Below are positions 1 through 5,432 of a DNA stretch of 7,536 bases, piece by piece. The DNA lies in the NCBI GenBank assembly GCA_003170115.1, contig PMZS01000218.1, positions 2,627 to 10,162 of the forward strand. Reading direction: 5' to 3'. The notes under the pieces are model-generated. The model ran no database searches, had not been told where the DNA came from, and saw only the letters and a program-made list of their open reading frames with translations. This DNA comes from Spirochaetaceae bacterium. GTDB taxonomy: Bacteria > Spirochaetota > Spirochaetia > SZUA-6 > Fen-1364. Every line of letters starts with the position of its first letter. Positions within the stretch are counted from its first letter, which is position 1. The translations under genes and the position numbers were made by a program.

Positions 1-225
1 GCTTCAGTGTGCGCCGCGTGCACGCCTTCCTCGTGCCCAGAGGTCGGCGCCTGCCATTCGCGCCCCGCGGGCCAGTGTTCTACATGGAGTAGGACGGGCC
101 CCGGGCCCACGCCTTTCCTGGAGCTGTAGGGGATTCCCGTCTCGATCTACAGAACCATTGGGCTGCAAGGTGCTGGCTTCATCGACACGAATATTGCGCG
201 GGTCCAGTTTGAACAGGTCGGCTGA
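1..225 (+). pseudogene. Possible decayed C-terminal end of an unidentified gene
   Basis: No intact gene is visible here, but two stretches look protein-like. From position 3 to a TAG at 90-92 the frame encodes about 29 residues ending GPVFYME. In a second frame, residues PTPFLEL run into TAG at 127-129. The same frame then continues GIPVSIYRTIGLQGAGF and on to TGA at 223-225. Reading through that TAG would give a smooth C-terminal tail, so a gene with one frameshift and one nonsense change is possible. I do not recognise the family. The alternative is chance open frames in GC-rich DNA. The stretch from 226 to 304 shows nothing. Confidence 0.25.
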
Positions 226-304
226 TACTTCGAGCTGCCTCGAGCTACCTGGCGGCTATCGCCGGCAGCTGTGACATCGGGCCGGTCCGCTTCTATATGG
301 GCAG

Positions 305-338
305 CAATATTGACAGATACTTCCATATTGTTCATAAT
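305..338 (+). promoter_or_regulatory. Promoter of the vapBC operon, with palindrome at the -35
   Basis: The -35 is a perfect TTGACA (310-315). After a 17-base spacer comes the -10 CATAAT (333-338), one mismatch from consensus. The predicted start of transcription is about 345, which is the GTG start of the antitoxin gene, so the message would be leaderless. The perfect palindrome CAATATTG (305-312) overlaps the -35, and its half ATATTG recurs at 325-330. These are reasonable operator sites for VapBC autorepression, but that role is inferred. Confidence 0.7.
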
Positions 339-344
339 CGCACT

Positions 345-590
345 GTGAAGACGACAATCGATATTTCCGACAACCTGCTCAACCAGGCAAGGGAAATGGC
401 TCGTCGGGAAAAGACTACCCTGAAAGAGCTCACGGAAGAAGGGCTTCAACTGGTCCTTGCACGGCGTGCACGCGGTTCAGCCAGCAAAGTCAGCCCGGTC
501 GTTTTTGAGGGACAGGGGCTTTCCCCCGCGTTTCAGGGCAAATCCTGGGCGGAGCTTCGCGACGAGATCTACCGGGGCTACGGTCCATGA
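345..590 (+). CDS. vapB: VapB-family antitoxin (ribbon-helix-helix)
   Basis: Antitoxin of a type II TA module; it should bind and neutralise the PIN-domain RNase encoded next and repress the shared promoter. The 81-residue product starts VKTTIDISDNLLNQAREMA, the pattern of VapB antitoxins of the DUF2191 type: a short DNA-binding beta strand, then two helices up to about residue 45. The C-terminal toxin-binding tail has the usual GLSPAF...SWAELRDEIY pattern near residues 58-77. I chose GTG 345 over the in-frame ATG at 297 for two reasons: the promoter (310-338) lies downstream of that ATG, and family members begin at this point. There is no ribosome binding site, which fits a leaderless message. 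The stop overlaps the toxin start by four bases (ATGA). Family assignment is firm; the start codon is likely but inferred. Confidence 0.85.
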   Translation: MKTTIDISDNLLNQAREMARREKTTLKELTEEGLQLVLARRARGSASKVSPVVFEGQGLSPAFQGKSWAELRDEIYRGYGP

Positions 591-1024
591 TTGCAGTGGA
601 CACCAACCTCCTGGTCTATGCGCACCGGGCGGACAGCGAGTGGCACAATCCTGCCTTGGAGGTCCTGCGGGGCCTTGCCGAAGGCCGGTCCCTGTGGGCC
701 ATTCCCTGGCCGTGCGTGCACGAATTCCTTGCCATTGTCACGCATCCGCAGATCTACGTCCCGGCTTCCACCCGGGAATCTGCTGTGGCAAGCCTGGCGG
801 TCTGGCTGGATTCGCCGAGGTGCGTTCCCATCGGCGAAGGGCCCGGCTATTTCGACGTACTGGCCCGGCTGGTCTCCACCGGGAGGGCGGTGGGCGGCAT
901 GATTCACGATGCACGCGTGGCAGCCATCTGCCTGCACAATGGGGTCTCAGTCCTCTGGACTGCAGATCGCGACTTCAGCAGATTCTCAGAGCTCAAGACG
1001 CTCAACCCGCTGGTGAAGAAATAG
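587..1024 (+). CDS. vapC: VapC-type toxin, PIN-domain ribonuclease
   Basis: Toxin of the VapBC pair, a Mg2+-dependent endoribonuclease acting in the cytoplasm; relatives cut tRNA or rRNA, but the target here cannot be read from sequence. The 145-residue length is normal. The four acidic PIN residues are present: Asp5 in the opening IAVDTN strand, Glu46 in CVHEF, Asp108 in IHDAR, and Asp127 in TADRDF, with Asp129 nearby. The first strand and the TADRDF strand are the classic ends of the PIN fold. The ATG overlaps the vapB stop by four bases, so the two are translationally coupled, and only a weak ribosome binding site precedes it. No frameshift or missing active-site residue is seen, so the toxin should be functional. 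Confidence 0.92.
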   Translation: MIAVDTNLLVYAHRADSEWHNPALEVLRGLAEGRSLWAIPWPCVHEFLAIVTHPQIYVPASTRESAVASLAVWLDSPRCVPIGEGPGYFDVLARLVSTGRAVGGMIHDARVAAICLHNGVSVLWTADRDFSRFSELKTLNPLVKK

Positions 1025-1108
1025 ACAGGTTGCGGAGTTCTGCGTGCTGGATGCGGTGGCGACAAGGTTCCGGACCAGGCCGCCGGAAATCTGGAAAGAA
1101 TAAGAGCC

Positions 1109-1127
1109 GTCGACTCTAGAATTCGAC
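1109..1127. other. Compact SalI-XbaI-EcoRI site cluster with GTCGA/TCGAC ends
   Basis: GTCGAC, TCTAGA and GAATTC sit edge to edge within 16 bases, and the 19-base segment is bounded by the inverted pair GTCGA/TCGAC. It resembles a cloning polylinker but is in the gap between vapC and hicB with no other vector sequence around it. It could be chance, a linker artefact or a small operator-like dyad. Confidence 0.4.
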
Positions 1128-1294
1128 CGCCGGCCGACAAGCGCGCAAACGCCCGCACGATTCCTTCGGCGGTCTGACTCAACGATCTCAAACATCGGGC
1201 TTTTTCTGACCGTGCTATTCTCACCGAGGCCCGCCGGCCCGGCTTCTTGCAGCCTCGACTTGGGCGCTTTTTTACCGGGATAGAGGAGGAGCGT

Positions 1295-1536
1295 ATGCTT
1301 CAGGAAGGGAGAGAGGAGAAACCTTTGCGCTGCAGGATTCTCATTACTGAGGACGAAGATGGTGAGTTCGTCGCGGAGAGCCCCAGCCTTCCGGGATGCA
1401 TCTCTCAAGGCAAGACCAGGGAAGCGGCAATCGAGAACATCCAGGATGCCATAGGGGATATATAGAAAGCCTGAAGAAGCACGGCGATCCCGTCCCTCCG
1501 TCTATCAGCGAGGAAATTGTAAAGTTCAACGTCTGA
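1295..1536 (+). pseudogene. hicB: HicB-family antitoxin gene, frameshifted, without HicA partner
   Basis: HicB proteins neutralise the HicA mRNA interferase. The ATG at 1295 follows a strong ribosome binding site, GAGGAGGA (1283-1290). The first 56 codons read CRILITEDEDGEFVAESPSL, then PGCISQGKTREAAIENIQDA, the hallmark HicB partial RNase H-like fold, and stop at TAG 1463-1465. In the next frame, from 1462, the text resumes with IESLKKHGDPVPPSISEE and ends FNV at TGA 1534-1536, exactly the expected end of a HicB protein. One missing base around 1457-1462 (family pattern DYIESL) explains it; a two-base gain in the ATATAT run is the alternative. No HicA-like frame is seen on either side. It is a broken orphan antitoxin, or an intact gene with a sequencing error. 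Confidence 0.8.
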
Positions 1537-1795
1537 GCAGACTGCCCCGCGTTTCTGGGAAGCTGCGCGTTGCCGCTCTGCAGAAGGGCGCGAAGTGGTC
1601 CGAGCGAAGCGAGAACGGAGCCCCCGCAGCACGAGGCCCGGCCGAGGGCGCAACGACTGCCATACGGGCTGGAGATGAGCAATCTCCGGGCGGCAACGTT
1701 TAAGGGTTCCTGGCAAGCCGTCGTGACAGGTTCTCCAGTACTCCTTGTCCGGGGACTCATGTTGCACAACGGAGGGCCTGCCCAGAAGCCGGATC
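1537..1795. other. Gene-free spacer between hicB and the mazEF promoter
   Basis: No convincing gene lies here on either strand; the open frames lack family features and a ribosome binding site. There is a tight hairpin at 1671-1687 (GGAGAT, loop GAGCA, ATCTCC) without a T run. A second imperfect stem is possible around 1740-1767 (CTCCTTGT against ACAACGGAG). These could be remnants of a structured RNA or simply GC-rich DNA. Confidence 0.4.
1671..1687. repeat. Short inverted repeat (6-bp stem, 5-base loop)
   Basis: GGAGAT at 1671-1676 is complementary to ATCTCC at 1682-1687, extendable by one wobble and one GC pair. There is no following T tract, so a terminator is not supported. Confidence 0.45.
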
Positions 1796-1824
1796 TTGCT
1801 CGAGAGGAGAATTCCGTATATATT
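1796..1824 (+). promoter_or_regulatory. Promoter of the mazEF operon
   Basis: TTGCTC (1796-1801), a 17-base spacer and TATATT (1819-1824) make a good sigma70-type promoter. Transcription would begin near 1831, 18 bases before the antitoxin ATG at 1849. Confidence 0.6.
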
Positions 1825-1834
1825 ATGTATAAAC
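1816..1834. promoter_or_regulatory. Candidate MazE/MazEF operator
   Basis: The dyad GTaTATA-ttatg-TATAaAC covers the -10 and the predicted transcription start. AT-rich dyads over the promoter are where MazE-type antitoxins bind their own operons. The site is seen in the sequence; its function is inferred from position. Confidence 0.5.
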
Positions 1835-1848
1835 ATGGCATTACGGCG

Positions 1849-2091
1849 ATGAAGGCGAGAGTCCAGAAGTGGGGGAACAGCCTGGGGATTCGGATTCCCA
1901 AGGTACTGGCGCAGGAAGTGGCCTTGGAGACAGATTCCGAGGTCGACCTGTCGACGCAGGATGGCACCATCATCATCTCGCCGATCACGCAGAAGACGGC
2001 GTCTCTTCGACAACTCCTTTCAAAAATCACGGAAGCGAATCTTCATGGAGAGATCGCCACCGGTAAGGTCGAAGGCAGGGAAGCCTGGTGA
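1849..2091 (+). CDS. mazE: MazE/PemI-family antitoxin (SpoVT-AbrB fold)
   Basis: Antitoxin that should block the MazF RNase encoded next and repress the operon. The 80-residue product opens KARVQKWGNSLGIRIPK, the signature of MazE/ChpAI antitoxins, in which the N-terminal swapped-hairpin AbrB-like fold binds DNA (about residues 3-46, ending DGTIIISP). The C-terminal tail, about 47-80 and ending GREAW, is the flexible segment that lies across the toxin. I chose ATG 1849 because family members begin there. An in-frame ATG at 1825 lies inside the -10 to +1 region and would fall before the predicted transcript start. The ribosome binding site is poor. The stop overlaps the toxin start (GTGA). The protein looks intact. 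Confidence 0.9.
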   Translation: MKARVQKWGNSLGIRIPKVLAQEVALETDSEVDLSTQDGTIIISPITQKTASLRQLLSKITEANLHGEIATGKVEGREAW

Positions 2092-2429
2092 AAGGCGAGC
2101 CCTACGCCCCTTCACGTGGCGAGATTGTCTGGCTGCAATTCAAGCTGCAGGCAGGACACGAGCAGTCAGGAAGGCGGCCCGCCGTGATCATCTCTCCGCG
2201 AGAGTACAACCGGAAAGTGGGGCTTTGCCTGTGCTGTCCGGTCACGAGCAAGGCAAAGGGGTACCCCTTCGAGGTCGAGCTGCCAGCGGGCCTGGAGGTC
2301 GGAGGCGTGGTCTTGTGTGATCAGCTGAAAAGCCTCGATTGGAAGGCACGGCATGTGCGCATGATTGGCACCCTCCCGGGCCGCTCGATGAAGGAGATCC
2401 AGGCGAGGATCCTCGCCCTGGTCCAGTAG
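2088..2429 (+). CDS. mazF: MazF/PemK-type mRNA interferase toxin
   Basis: Cytoplasmic ribosome-independent endoribonuclease that cuts single-stranded RNA at short motifs; the motif recognised here cannot be predicted. The 113-residue length is typical. Family features follow in order: RGEIVWLQF (10-18), the loop EQSGRRPAVIISP (25-37), GLCLCCPVTSKAKGYPFEV (45-63), and VVLCDQLKSLDWKAR (74-88). Arg30 and Thr53 align with the active-site Arg29 and Thr52 of E. coli MazF. Translation starts at GTG 2088, overlapping the antitoxin stop by four bases; AGGG about seven bases upstream is an acceptable ribosome binding site. No damage is visible, so the module is probably active. Confidence 0.93.
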   Translation: MKGEPYAPSRGEIVWLQFKLQAGHEQSGRRPAVIISPREYNRKVGLCLCCPVTSKAKGYPFEVELPAGLEVGGVVLCDQLKSLDWKARHVRMIGTLPGRSMKEIQARILALVQ

Positions 2430-2452
2430 GGGGGCAGAATGCCGCCGATTCG

Positions 2453-2472
2453 CCGCCCAGGACGCCGGGCGG
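2453..2472 (+). terminator. GC-rich hairpin after mazF, possible terminator
   Basis: CCGCCC (2453-2458) pairs with GGGCGG (2467-2472) across an 8-base loop, 24 bases after the mazF stop. No T tract follows, so it may act weakly or not at all. Confidence 0.3.
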
Positions 2473-2657
2473 GGCACGCCCAGTCCTGGATCGCAGTCTC
2501 GTCAACGGTGCAATTCACGACACCATTTGGGCCGTTCTTCCCTGGTGTGCCGCGTGGCAGAAATGTGCAGCGCTCGGGTGAACGGTGTGAAGACCTCGGG
2601 GACACAGCTCGACGAAGATCACCATGGACATGTACGTGCACGAAGCCTGGAAAACCC

Positions 2658-3077
2658 TTACCGGGATCCTGCCCCGGCACCCGCGAATCGGCGGGGCGAC
2701 AACCACGTCACGATCATCACCGCCAGGAACGCCTCCAGCGCGCTCAGCGGCACCGCGGGGAGGAGCAACCGGAAAGGCAGGACTCCGAGGTTGCCGATCG
2801 TCACCCACATCATCGCGAAGCCGCAGAGCCATGCGAGAACCGTGGCCTCCAGCCGTGAGAACCGGCGCGTGATCACGAATACGGCGATGGCGAACAGGAG
2901 CGACCAGGCGCCCCACATCGCCCCGTTGATCGGTGCCGCGGGGAACACCAGGCCGAGCCCCTGGTAGTGCTCCACCCAGTAGGAGGTGAAGAGAACCTGG
3001 TTCCGCACGAACTCGGAGACGGCGATCCAGGCAGAGGCCAGGACGATGGGCAGGATTGTGAACCGCAGCACCTTCAT
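2658..3077 (-). CDS. Small four-helix integral membrane protein, function unknown
   Basis: I do not recognise a named family. The 139-residue protein has four likely membrane segments, at about 5-23, 52-70, 76-98 and 101-126. The first could double as an uncleaved signal anchor. Short polar loops include SEFVRNQVLF and an Arg/Phe-rich turn (RRFSRLE), and the C-terminus is a short Ala/Gly/Arg tail. No catalytic or metal-binding motif is seen. The start is well supported: on the minus strand GAGGAGGTG (3083-3091) lies five bases before the ATG at 3077. It is transcribed alone, against its neighbours, and has no obvious partner. Its composition, with hydrophobic runs and a clean start, says it is real; the role is open. 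Confidence 0.75.
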   Translation of the reverse strand: MKVLRFTILPIVLASAWIAVSEFVRNQVLFTSYWVEHYQGLGLVFPAAPINGAMWGAWSLLFAIAVFVITRRFSRLEATVLAWLCGFAMMWVTIGNLGVLPFRLLLPAVPLSALEAFLAVMIVTWLSPRRFAGAGAGSR

Positions 3078-3558
3078 GTTGGCACCTCCTCGCTGTTTGA
3101 CCGCAGAGGTGACTATGCCATGAGAGCGGTGAAAGAGGAAAGCCGAACGCGCATTTCATTCTAATGGACCAGAACCAGCTCAGCGCATACGTTGAACAGG
3201 ACTCGTTCCCTCTTTTCCATCATGTTGGTAACACCGCATCAGGTGAATTCTCTGAGCTCATCGCAAGGGTCTTCGCAGACAGAGTCGATTTCGATGGCGG
3301 ATTTGCAGACGCCGTCTTCTCGGGAGACTGCTGGGCGTCCGTTTCTGACTGTCAAGCTTCTGGTCGCATTTCTGGATTGGACGATCTCGAAAAAACTTCA
3401 GGTTTTGGGTGGGAAGCTTGGCAACCAACGTTTCATGGATTTCTGCTCTGAGTCCATGAAACCGAAGCAAATCGGTCTGAATTCGGAGTGTGATTTCTTT
3501 AGGGAAGCGATAGGTACGGCGATTGGGCGTTTCGGGCAGCAAGATAACCCTCCGATGG
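3078..3558. other. Gene-poor block of lower GC content
   Basis: Apart from the membrane-protein leader (3083-3091), no gene can be supported. Open frames exist on both strands, but they lack ribosome binding sites and family motifs and overlap one another. Base composition from about 3170 on is visibly less GC-rich than the flanks, and a perfect inverted repeat lies at 3430-3462. It may be an imported or degraded segment; nothing in it identifies an insertion sequence, and no transposase motif is seen. Confidence 0.4.
3430..3462. repeat. Perfect 10-bp inverted repeat with 13-base loop
   Basis: GTTTCATGGA (3430-3439) is exactly complementary to TCCATGAAAC (3453-3462). Further wobble and AT pairs inside extend the stem. 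There is no T tract on either side, so it is not an obvious terminator. It could be an operator, an RNA hairpin or part of a small mobile repeat. Confidence 0.65.
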
Positions 3559-3587
3559 TTGACGGCGTGTGGCATTTTTGATACCGT
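3559..3587 (+). promoter_or_regulatory. Candidate promoter of the phd-vapC operon
   Basis: TTGACG (3559-3564), a 17-base spacer and TACCGT (3582-3587) with an extended -10 TGA at 3579-3581. The -10 is weak, but position +1 would fall at 3594, the first ATG of the antitoxin frame. Confidence 0.45.
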
Positions 3588-3593
3588 GGTCAT

Positions 3594-3851
3594 ATGTCCA
3601 TGGTCATGAAGGGTGGAGGGAAAGTGATCGCTGCAGGGCAGTTCAAAGCCCGCTGTCTTTCTCTTATTGACCAGGTGAGCCAGACACACCAGGTCATCAC
3701 AATAACGAAACGCGGCAAACCCGTGGCTCGGCTCGTCCCGCTGGAGGAGGAGAAACCGCGGAGACTGTACGGGTCTTTCGCGGGGCACGTTGTGGAGGAA
3801 GGCGACATCGTGAGCCCGACGGGCGAAGCATGGGAGGCGGAGCGTGGATAG
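3594..3851 (+). CDS. Phd/YefM-family antitoxin
   Basis: Antitoxin expected to bind the PIN-domain toxin that follows and to repress the operon. The core VIAAGQFKARCLSLIDQV, then ITITKRGKPVARLVPLE, is the standard Phd/YefM N-terminal fold (dimeric, DNA-binding; about residues 11-53). The tail from about 54 on, ending SPTGEAWEAERG, should be the toxin-binding segment. The start is uncertain. ATG 3594 coincides with the predicted transcript start; ATG 3600 and 3606 are in frame; GTG 3624 has the only good ribosome binding site (GGAGG, 3615-3619) and would give a 75-residue protein close to family length. The stop lies inside the next gene (8-base overlap). Phd-type antitoxins paired with PIN toxins are common. 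Confidence 0.85.
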   Translation: MSMVMKGGGKVIAAGQFKARCLSLIDQVSQTHQVITITKRGKPVARLVPLEEEKPRRLYGSFAGHVVEEGDIVSPTGEAWEAERG

Positions 3852-4260
3852 ACCCGTCCTCCTGGACACCCACGTCTGGGTATGGCTGATGGAAGGACGC
3901 GTGGGCGTCAGCCCTGAGGCTGTGCAGCTCATGGAGCAGGCGGGAGAGGAGTCGTTCCTGCGGGTCAGCGCTATCTCCGCCTGGGAGGTCGGGATGCTGG
4001 AGGCGAGGGGAAGGCTCCGCTTCGACATCCCTTGCGAGGAGTGGGTGGAGCACGCCGTCGGGCTGCCCGGGATATCGTTGATGCCTCTAACGCCTTCCAT
4101 TTGCGTTCGCAGTTCCCGGCTTCCCGGCGTCTTTCACGGGGACCCTGCTGATCGACTCATCGTGGCAACGGCCCGAGAGCTGGGAGCTTTGCTGCTGACA
4201 AGGGACGAGCCCATTCTCCAGTACGCCGCGCTGGGTCATCTGCGGGCGCTGGCGGCATAG
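3844..4260 (+). CDS. vapC: VapC-type toxin, PIN-domain ribonuclease (paired with Phd)
   Basis: Second PIN-domain toxin, 138 residues and of a different subgroup from the first: it opens with VLLDTHVWVWLM, the pattern of PIN toxins paired with Phd-type antitoxins. Acidic active-site residues are Asp8, Glu48 in SAWEVG, Asp100 and Asp103 in HGDPADRLIVATA, and Asp121 in LLTRDEPIL. All are present, so RNase activity is expected; the RNA target is unknown. Translation starts at GTG 3844, preceded by GGGAGG (3832-3837, six-base spacing), and overlaps the antitoxin stop by eight bases, so expression is coupled. No clear terminator follows. Confidence 0.92.
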   Translation: MDRPVLLDTHVWVWLMEGRVGVSPEAVQLMEQAGEESFLRVSAISAWEVGMLEARGRLRFDIPCEEWVEHAVGLPGISLMPLTPSICVRSSRLPGVFHGDPADRLIVATARELGALLLTRDEPILQYAALGHLRALAA

Positions 4261-4302
4261 ACGCTTTCTGTCCCCCGACTGAGAAGTCACGGCTGCCCGG
4301 TA

Positions 4303-4330
4303 TTGCTGCCCGCGCGGATCGGGATATAGT
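4303..4330 (+). promoter_or_regulatory. Promoter of the broken Nudix gene
   Basis: TTGCTG (4303-4308), a 16-base spacer and TATAGT (4325-4330). The predicted start of transcription is 4337, exactly the GTG start codon, suggesting a leaderless message. Confidence 0.5.
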
Positions 4331-4336
4331 CGGCCC

Positions 4337-4746
4337 GTGGCGCTCAGCTCCCCTTTCGAAGCATTCATTCAGCGGGTATCTGCGCGGCTCGACCCTGTCG
4401 GCCTGGCGAAAATGCCCGCCGCGGAAGAAGGCGTCACCCATGCGGCGGCAGATTGCTCGGCAGGCTCCCGACGGTCCGTCCGCTGAGCACCCGCATTCCT
4501 TCGATCACCGTGACGCCGTTCGTCGCCCTCGCACCGCAGGGTGCGATCCCCCGCCTTCAGCCGGCAGAGGTCGAGGAAGCCTTCTGGATGCCCCTCGCGG
4601 TTCTCAGAAGGACCGGACGCTCCGCCGTGGTGCGTTGGGAAGCCGAAGGCGGTACGCGGGAATTGCCTGCCTTCCCGTCTCCCAAAGGTCCGATCTGGGG
4701 CATCACCGAGCGCATCCTCTCGCAGTTCCTCGCACTGGCAGAATGA
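4337..4746 (+). pseudogene. Nudix hydrolase (CoA-pyrophosphatase-like) with internal deletion of the Nudix box
   Basis: Two pieces of one gene are joined out of frame. From GTG 4337 the frame encodes ALSSPFEAFIQRVSARLDP and on to EEGVTHAA, the N-terminus of NudL/YeaB-like Nudix proteins. After 4450 it runs into non-family residues and TGA at 4484-4486. In another frame, from about 4453, LLGRLPTVRPLSTRIPS and on to WGITERILSQFLALAE, ending at TAG 4744-4746, is the C-terminal part of the same family. Between these parts relatives carry about 50-60 residues with the catalytic GX5EX7REUXEEXGU box; here that whole stretch is absent. The junction lies near 4441-4453. The product cannot be an active Nudix enzyme. 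The family is recognised from pattern memory, and an assembly error at the junction is the alternative. Confidence 0.75.
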
Positions 4747-4781
4747 TGCTCCCGCAGAAGGGCAGGGCAGAGGAACGTGTC

Positions 4782-5210
4782 TCAGCGCGCTCCGGTCATT
4801 GGAGCAGGCTGCAGCATGCCGACGCGGTTGCCTTCCGTGTCGATAAACGCGGCATAGAGACCGATTCCGGGGATATTGTCAGGTTCGCCGGGTTTCTGGC
4901 CGCCAAGCACCTTGCCGCCTGCCGCCGCCACGCTTTTCATGGCGTCACGGATGTCCTCAACGGCGATCACGACGCTGGGTGATTGGTCTTCCTTTGTCCT
5001 TCCGAAGAATCCGCCGTTGATCCTGCCGGGTTCCTTCGGGAAGTTGTTCTCTCCCGTTTCAGTTGTCTGAACGACAACATAGTTTCCCATCTCGGGGCCC
5101 AGTTGCTGCGTCTTCCAGCCGAATACCGCCGCATAGAACTTCGACATGCGGCCGTTGTCTCTTGCGGGCATTTCGAAATGGACGACCGGATTCATTTTCA
5201 TTCCTTTCAT
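4782..5210 (-). CDS. VOC-superfamily (glyoxalase/bleomycin-resistance fold) protein
   Basis: Small metal- or ligand-binding protein of the vicinal oxygen chelate fold; members include glyoxalases, dioxygenases and drug-binding proteins, and the substrate here is unknown. The 142 residues show two beta-alpha-beta-beta-beta halves. The first opens NPVVHFEMPARDNGRMSKFY and AAVFGW (about 7-32); the second opens SVVIAVEDIRDAMKSVAAAG and ends YAAFIDTEGNRVGMLQP. His11 sits where the first metal ligand often lies. I chose ATG 5210 because GGGGAGG (5215-5221) precedes it by four bases; the frame is open further upstream, but relatives start near MNPVVHFE. In-frame ATGs at 5201 and 5195 are also possible. 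It is convergent with the broken Nudix gene (35 bases apart) and divergent from the reductase remnant. It looks intact. Confidence 0.88.
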   Translation of the reverse strand: MKGMKMNPVVHFEMPARDNGRMSKFYAAVFGWKTQQLGPEMGNYVVVQTTETGENNFPKEPGRINGGFFGRTKEDQSPSVVIAVEDIRDAMKSVAAAGGKVLGGQKPGEPDNIPGIGLYAAFIDTEGNRVGMLQPAPMTGAR

Positions 5211-5274
5211 CCTCCCTCCCCGGGAATATACTGACCAAAGGCTTGGCCGACTGGTACTCTGAACGGGGGACTTC

Positions 5275-5406
5275 ATGACCTATCGCAGACTGGGAAGATC
5301 CGTCAACGAGGTATCCGTCGTGGGCCTGGGGTGCATGTCCCTGGGACGATCGGCGATCCGGGGCTCACGGGAATTTTCTGCTCAAAAATACGCAGATCAC
5401 TCTTGA
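5275..5406 (+). pseudogene. Aldo/keto reductase, N-terminal fragment only
   Basis: ATG 5275 follows GGGGGA (5265-5270) closely. The first 24 residues, TYRRLGRSVNEVSVVGLG then CMSLG, are the opening strand of aldo/keto reductases. After that the frame gives RSAIRGSREFSAQKYADHS, which is not family sequence, and stops at TGA 5404-5406. Aldo/keto reductases are normally about 280-340 residues, so over 90% is missing, including the Asp-Tyr-Lys-His catalytic tetrad. The stop codon overlaps the -35 of the next promoter. The break must lie near 5346. The fragment cannot be an enzyme; a short peptide could still be made because its ribosome binding site is intact. Confidence 0.75.
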
Positions 5407-5432
5407 CAGGCGCCGTGACACGTGCTTAGAAT
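5403..5432 (+). promoter_or_regulatory. Promoter of the blaI-blaR operon
   Basis: TTGACA (5403-5408), an 18-base spacer and TAGAAT (5427-5432), five of six matches. Transcription should start near 5439, giving an 18-base leader before GTG 5457. The -35 overlaps the stop codon of the reductase fragment. Confidence 0.75.

Noticed and set aside
297..344. Upstream ATG start for the VapB antitoxin (97 residues)
   Set aside because: The strong promoter at 310-338 lies downstream of it, the extra 16 residues do not fit the family, and there is no ribosome binding site.
457..1119. Plus-strand open frame of 220 codons overlapping vapBC
   Set aside because: It is an out-of-frame shadow of the GC-rich vapB and vapC genes, with Arg/Gly/Pro-rich translation.
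1344..2030. Long open frames on the minus strand across hicB and mazE
   Set aside because: They are antisense to two recognised antitoxin genes and have no family features or ribosome binding site.
3164..3581. Two overlapping plus-strand frames (95 and 129 codons) in the gene-poor block
   Set aside because: They overlap each other, lack ribosome binding sites and show no family pattern; the inverted repeat lies inside both the longer frame and the end of the shorter.
3258..4100. Long open frame of 280 codons on the minus strand
   Set aside because: Most of it is antisense to the phd and PIN-toxin genes, which have clear family motifs; it has low-complexity Arg/Ser/Pro composition and no recognisable domain.
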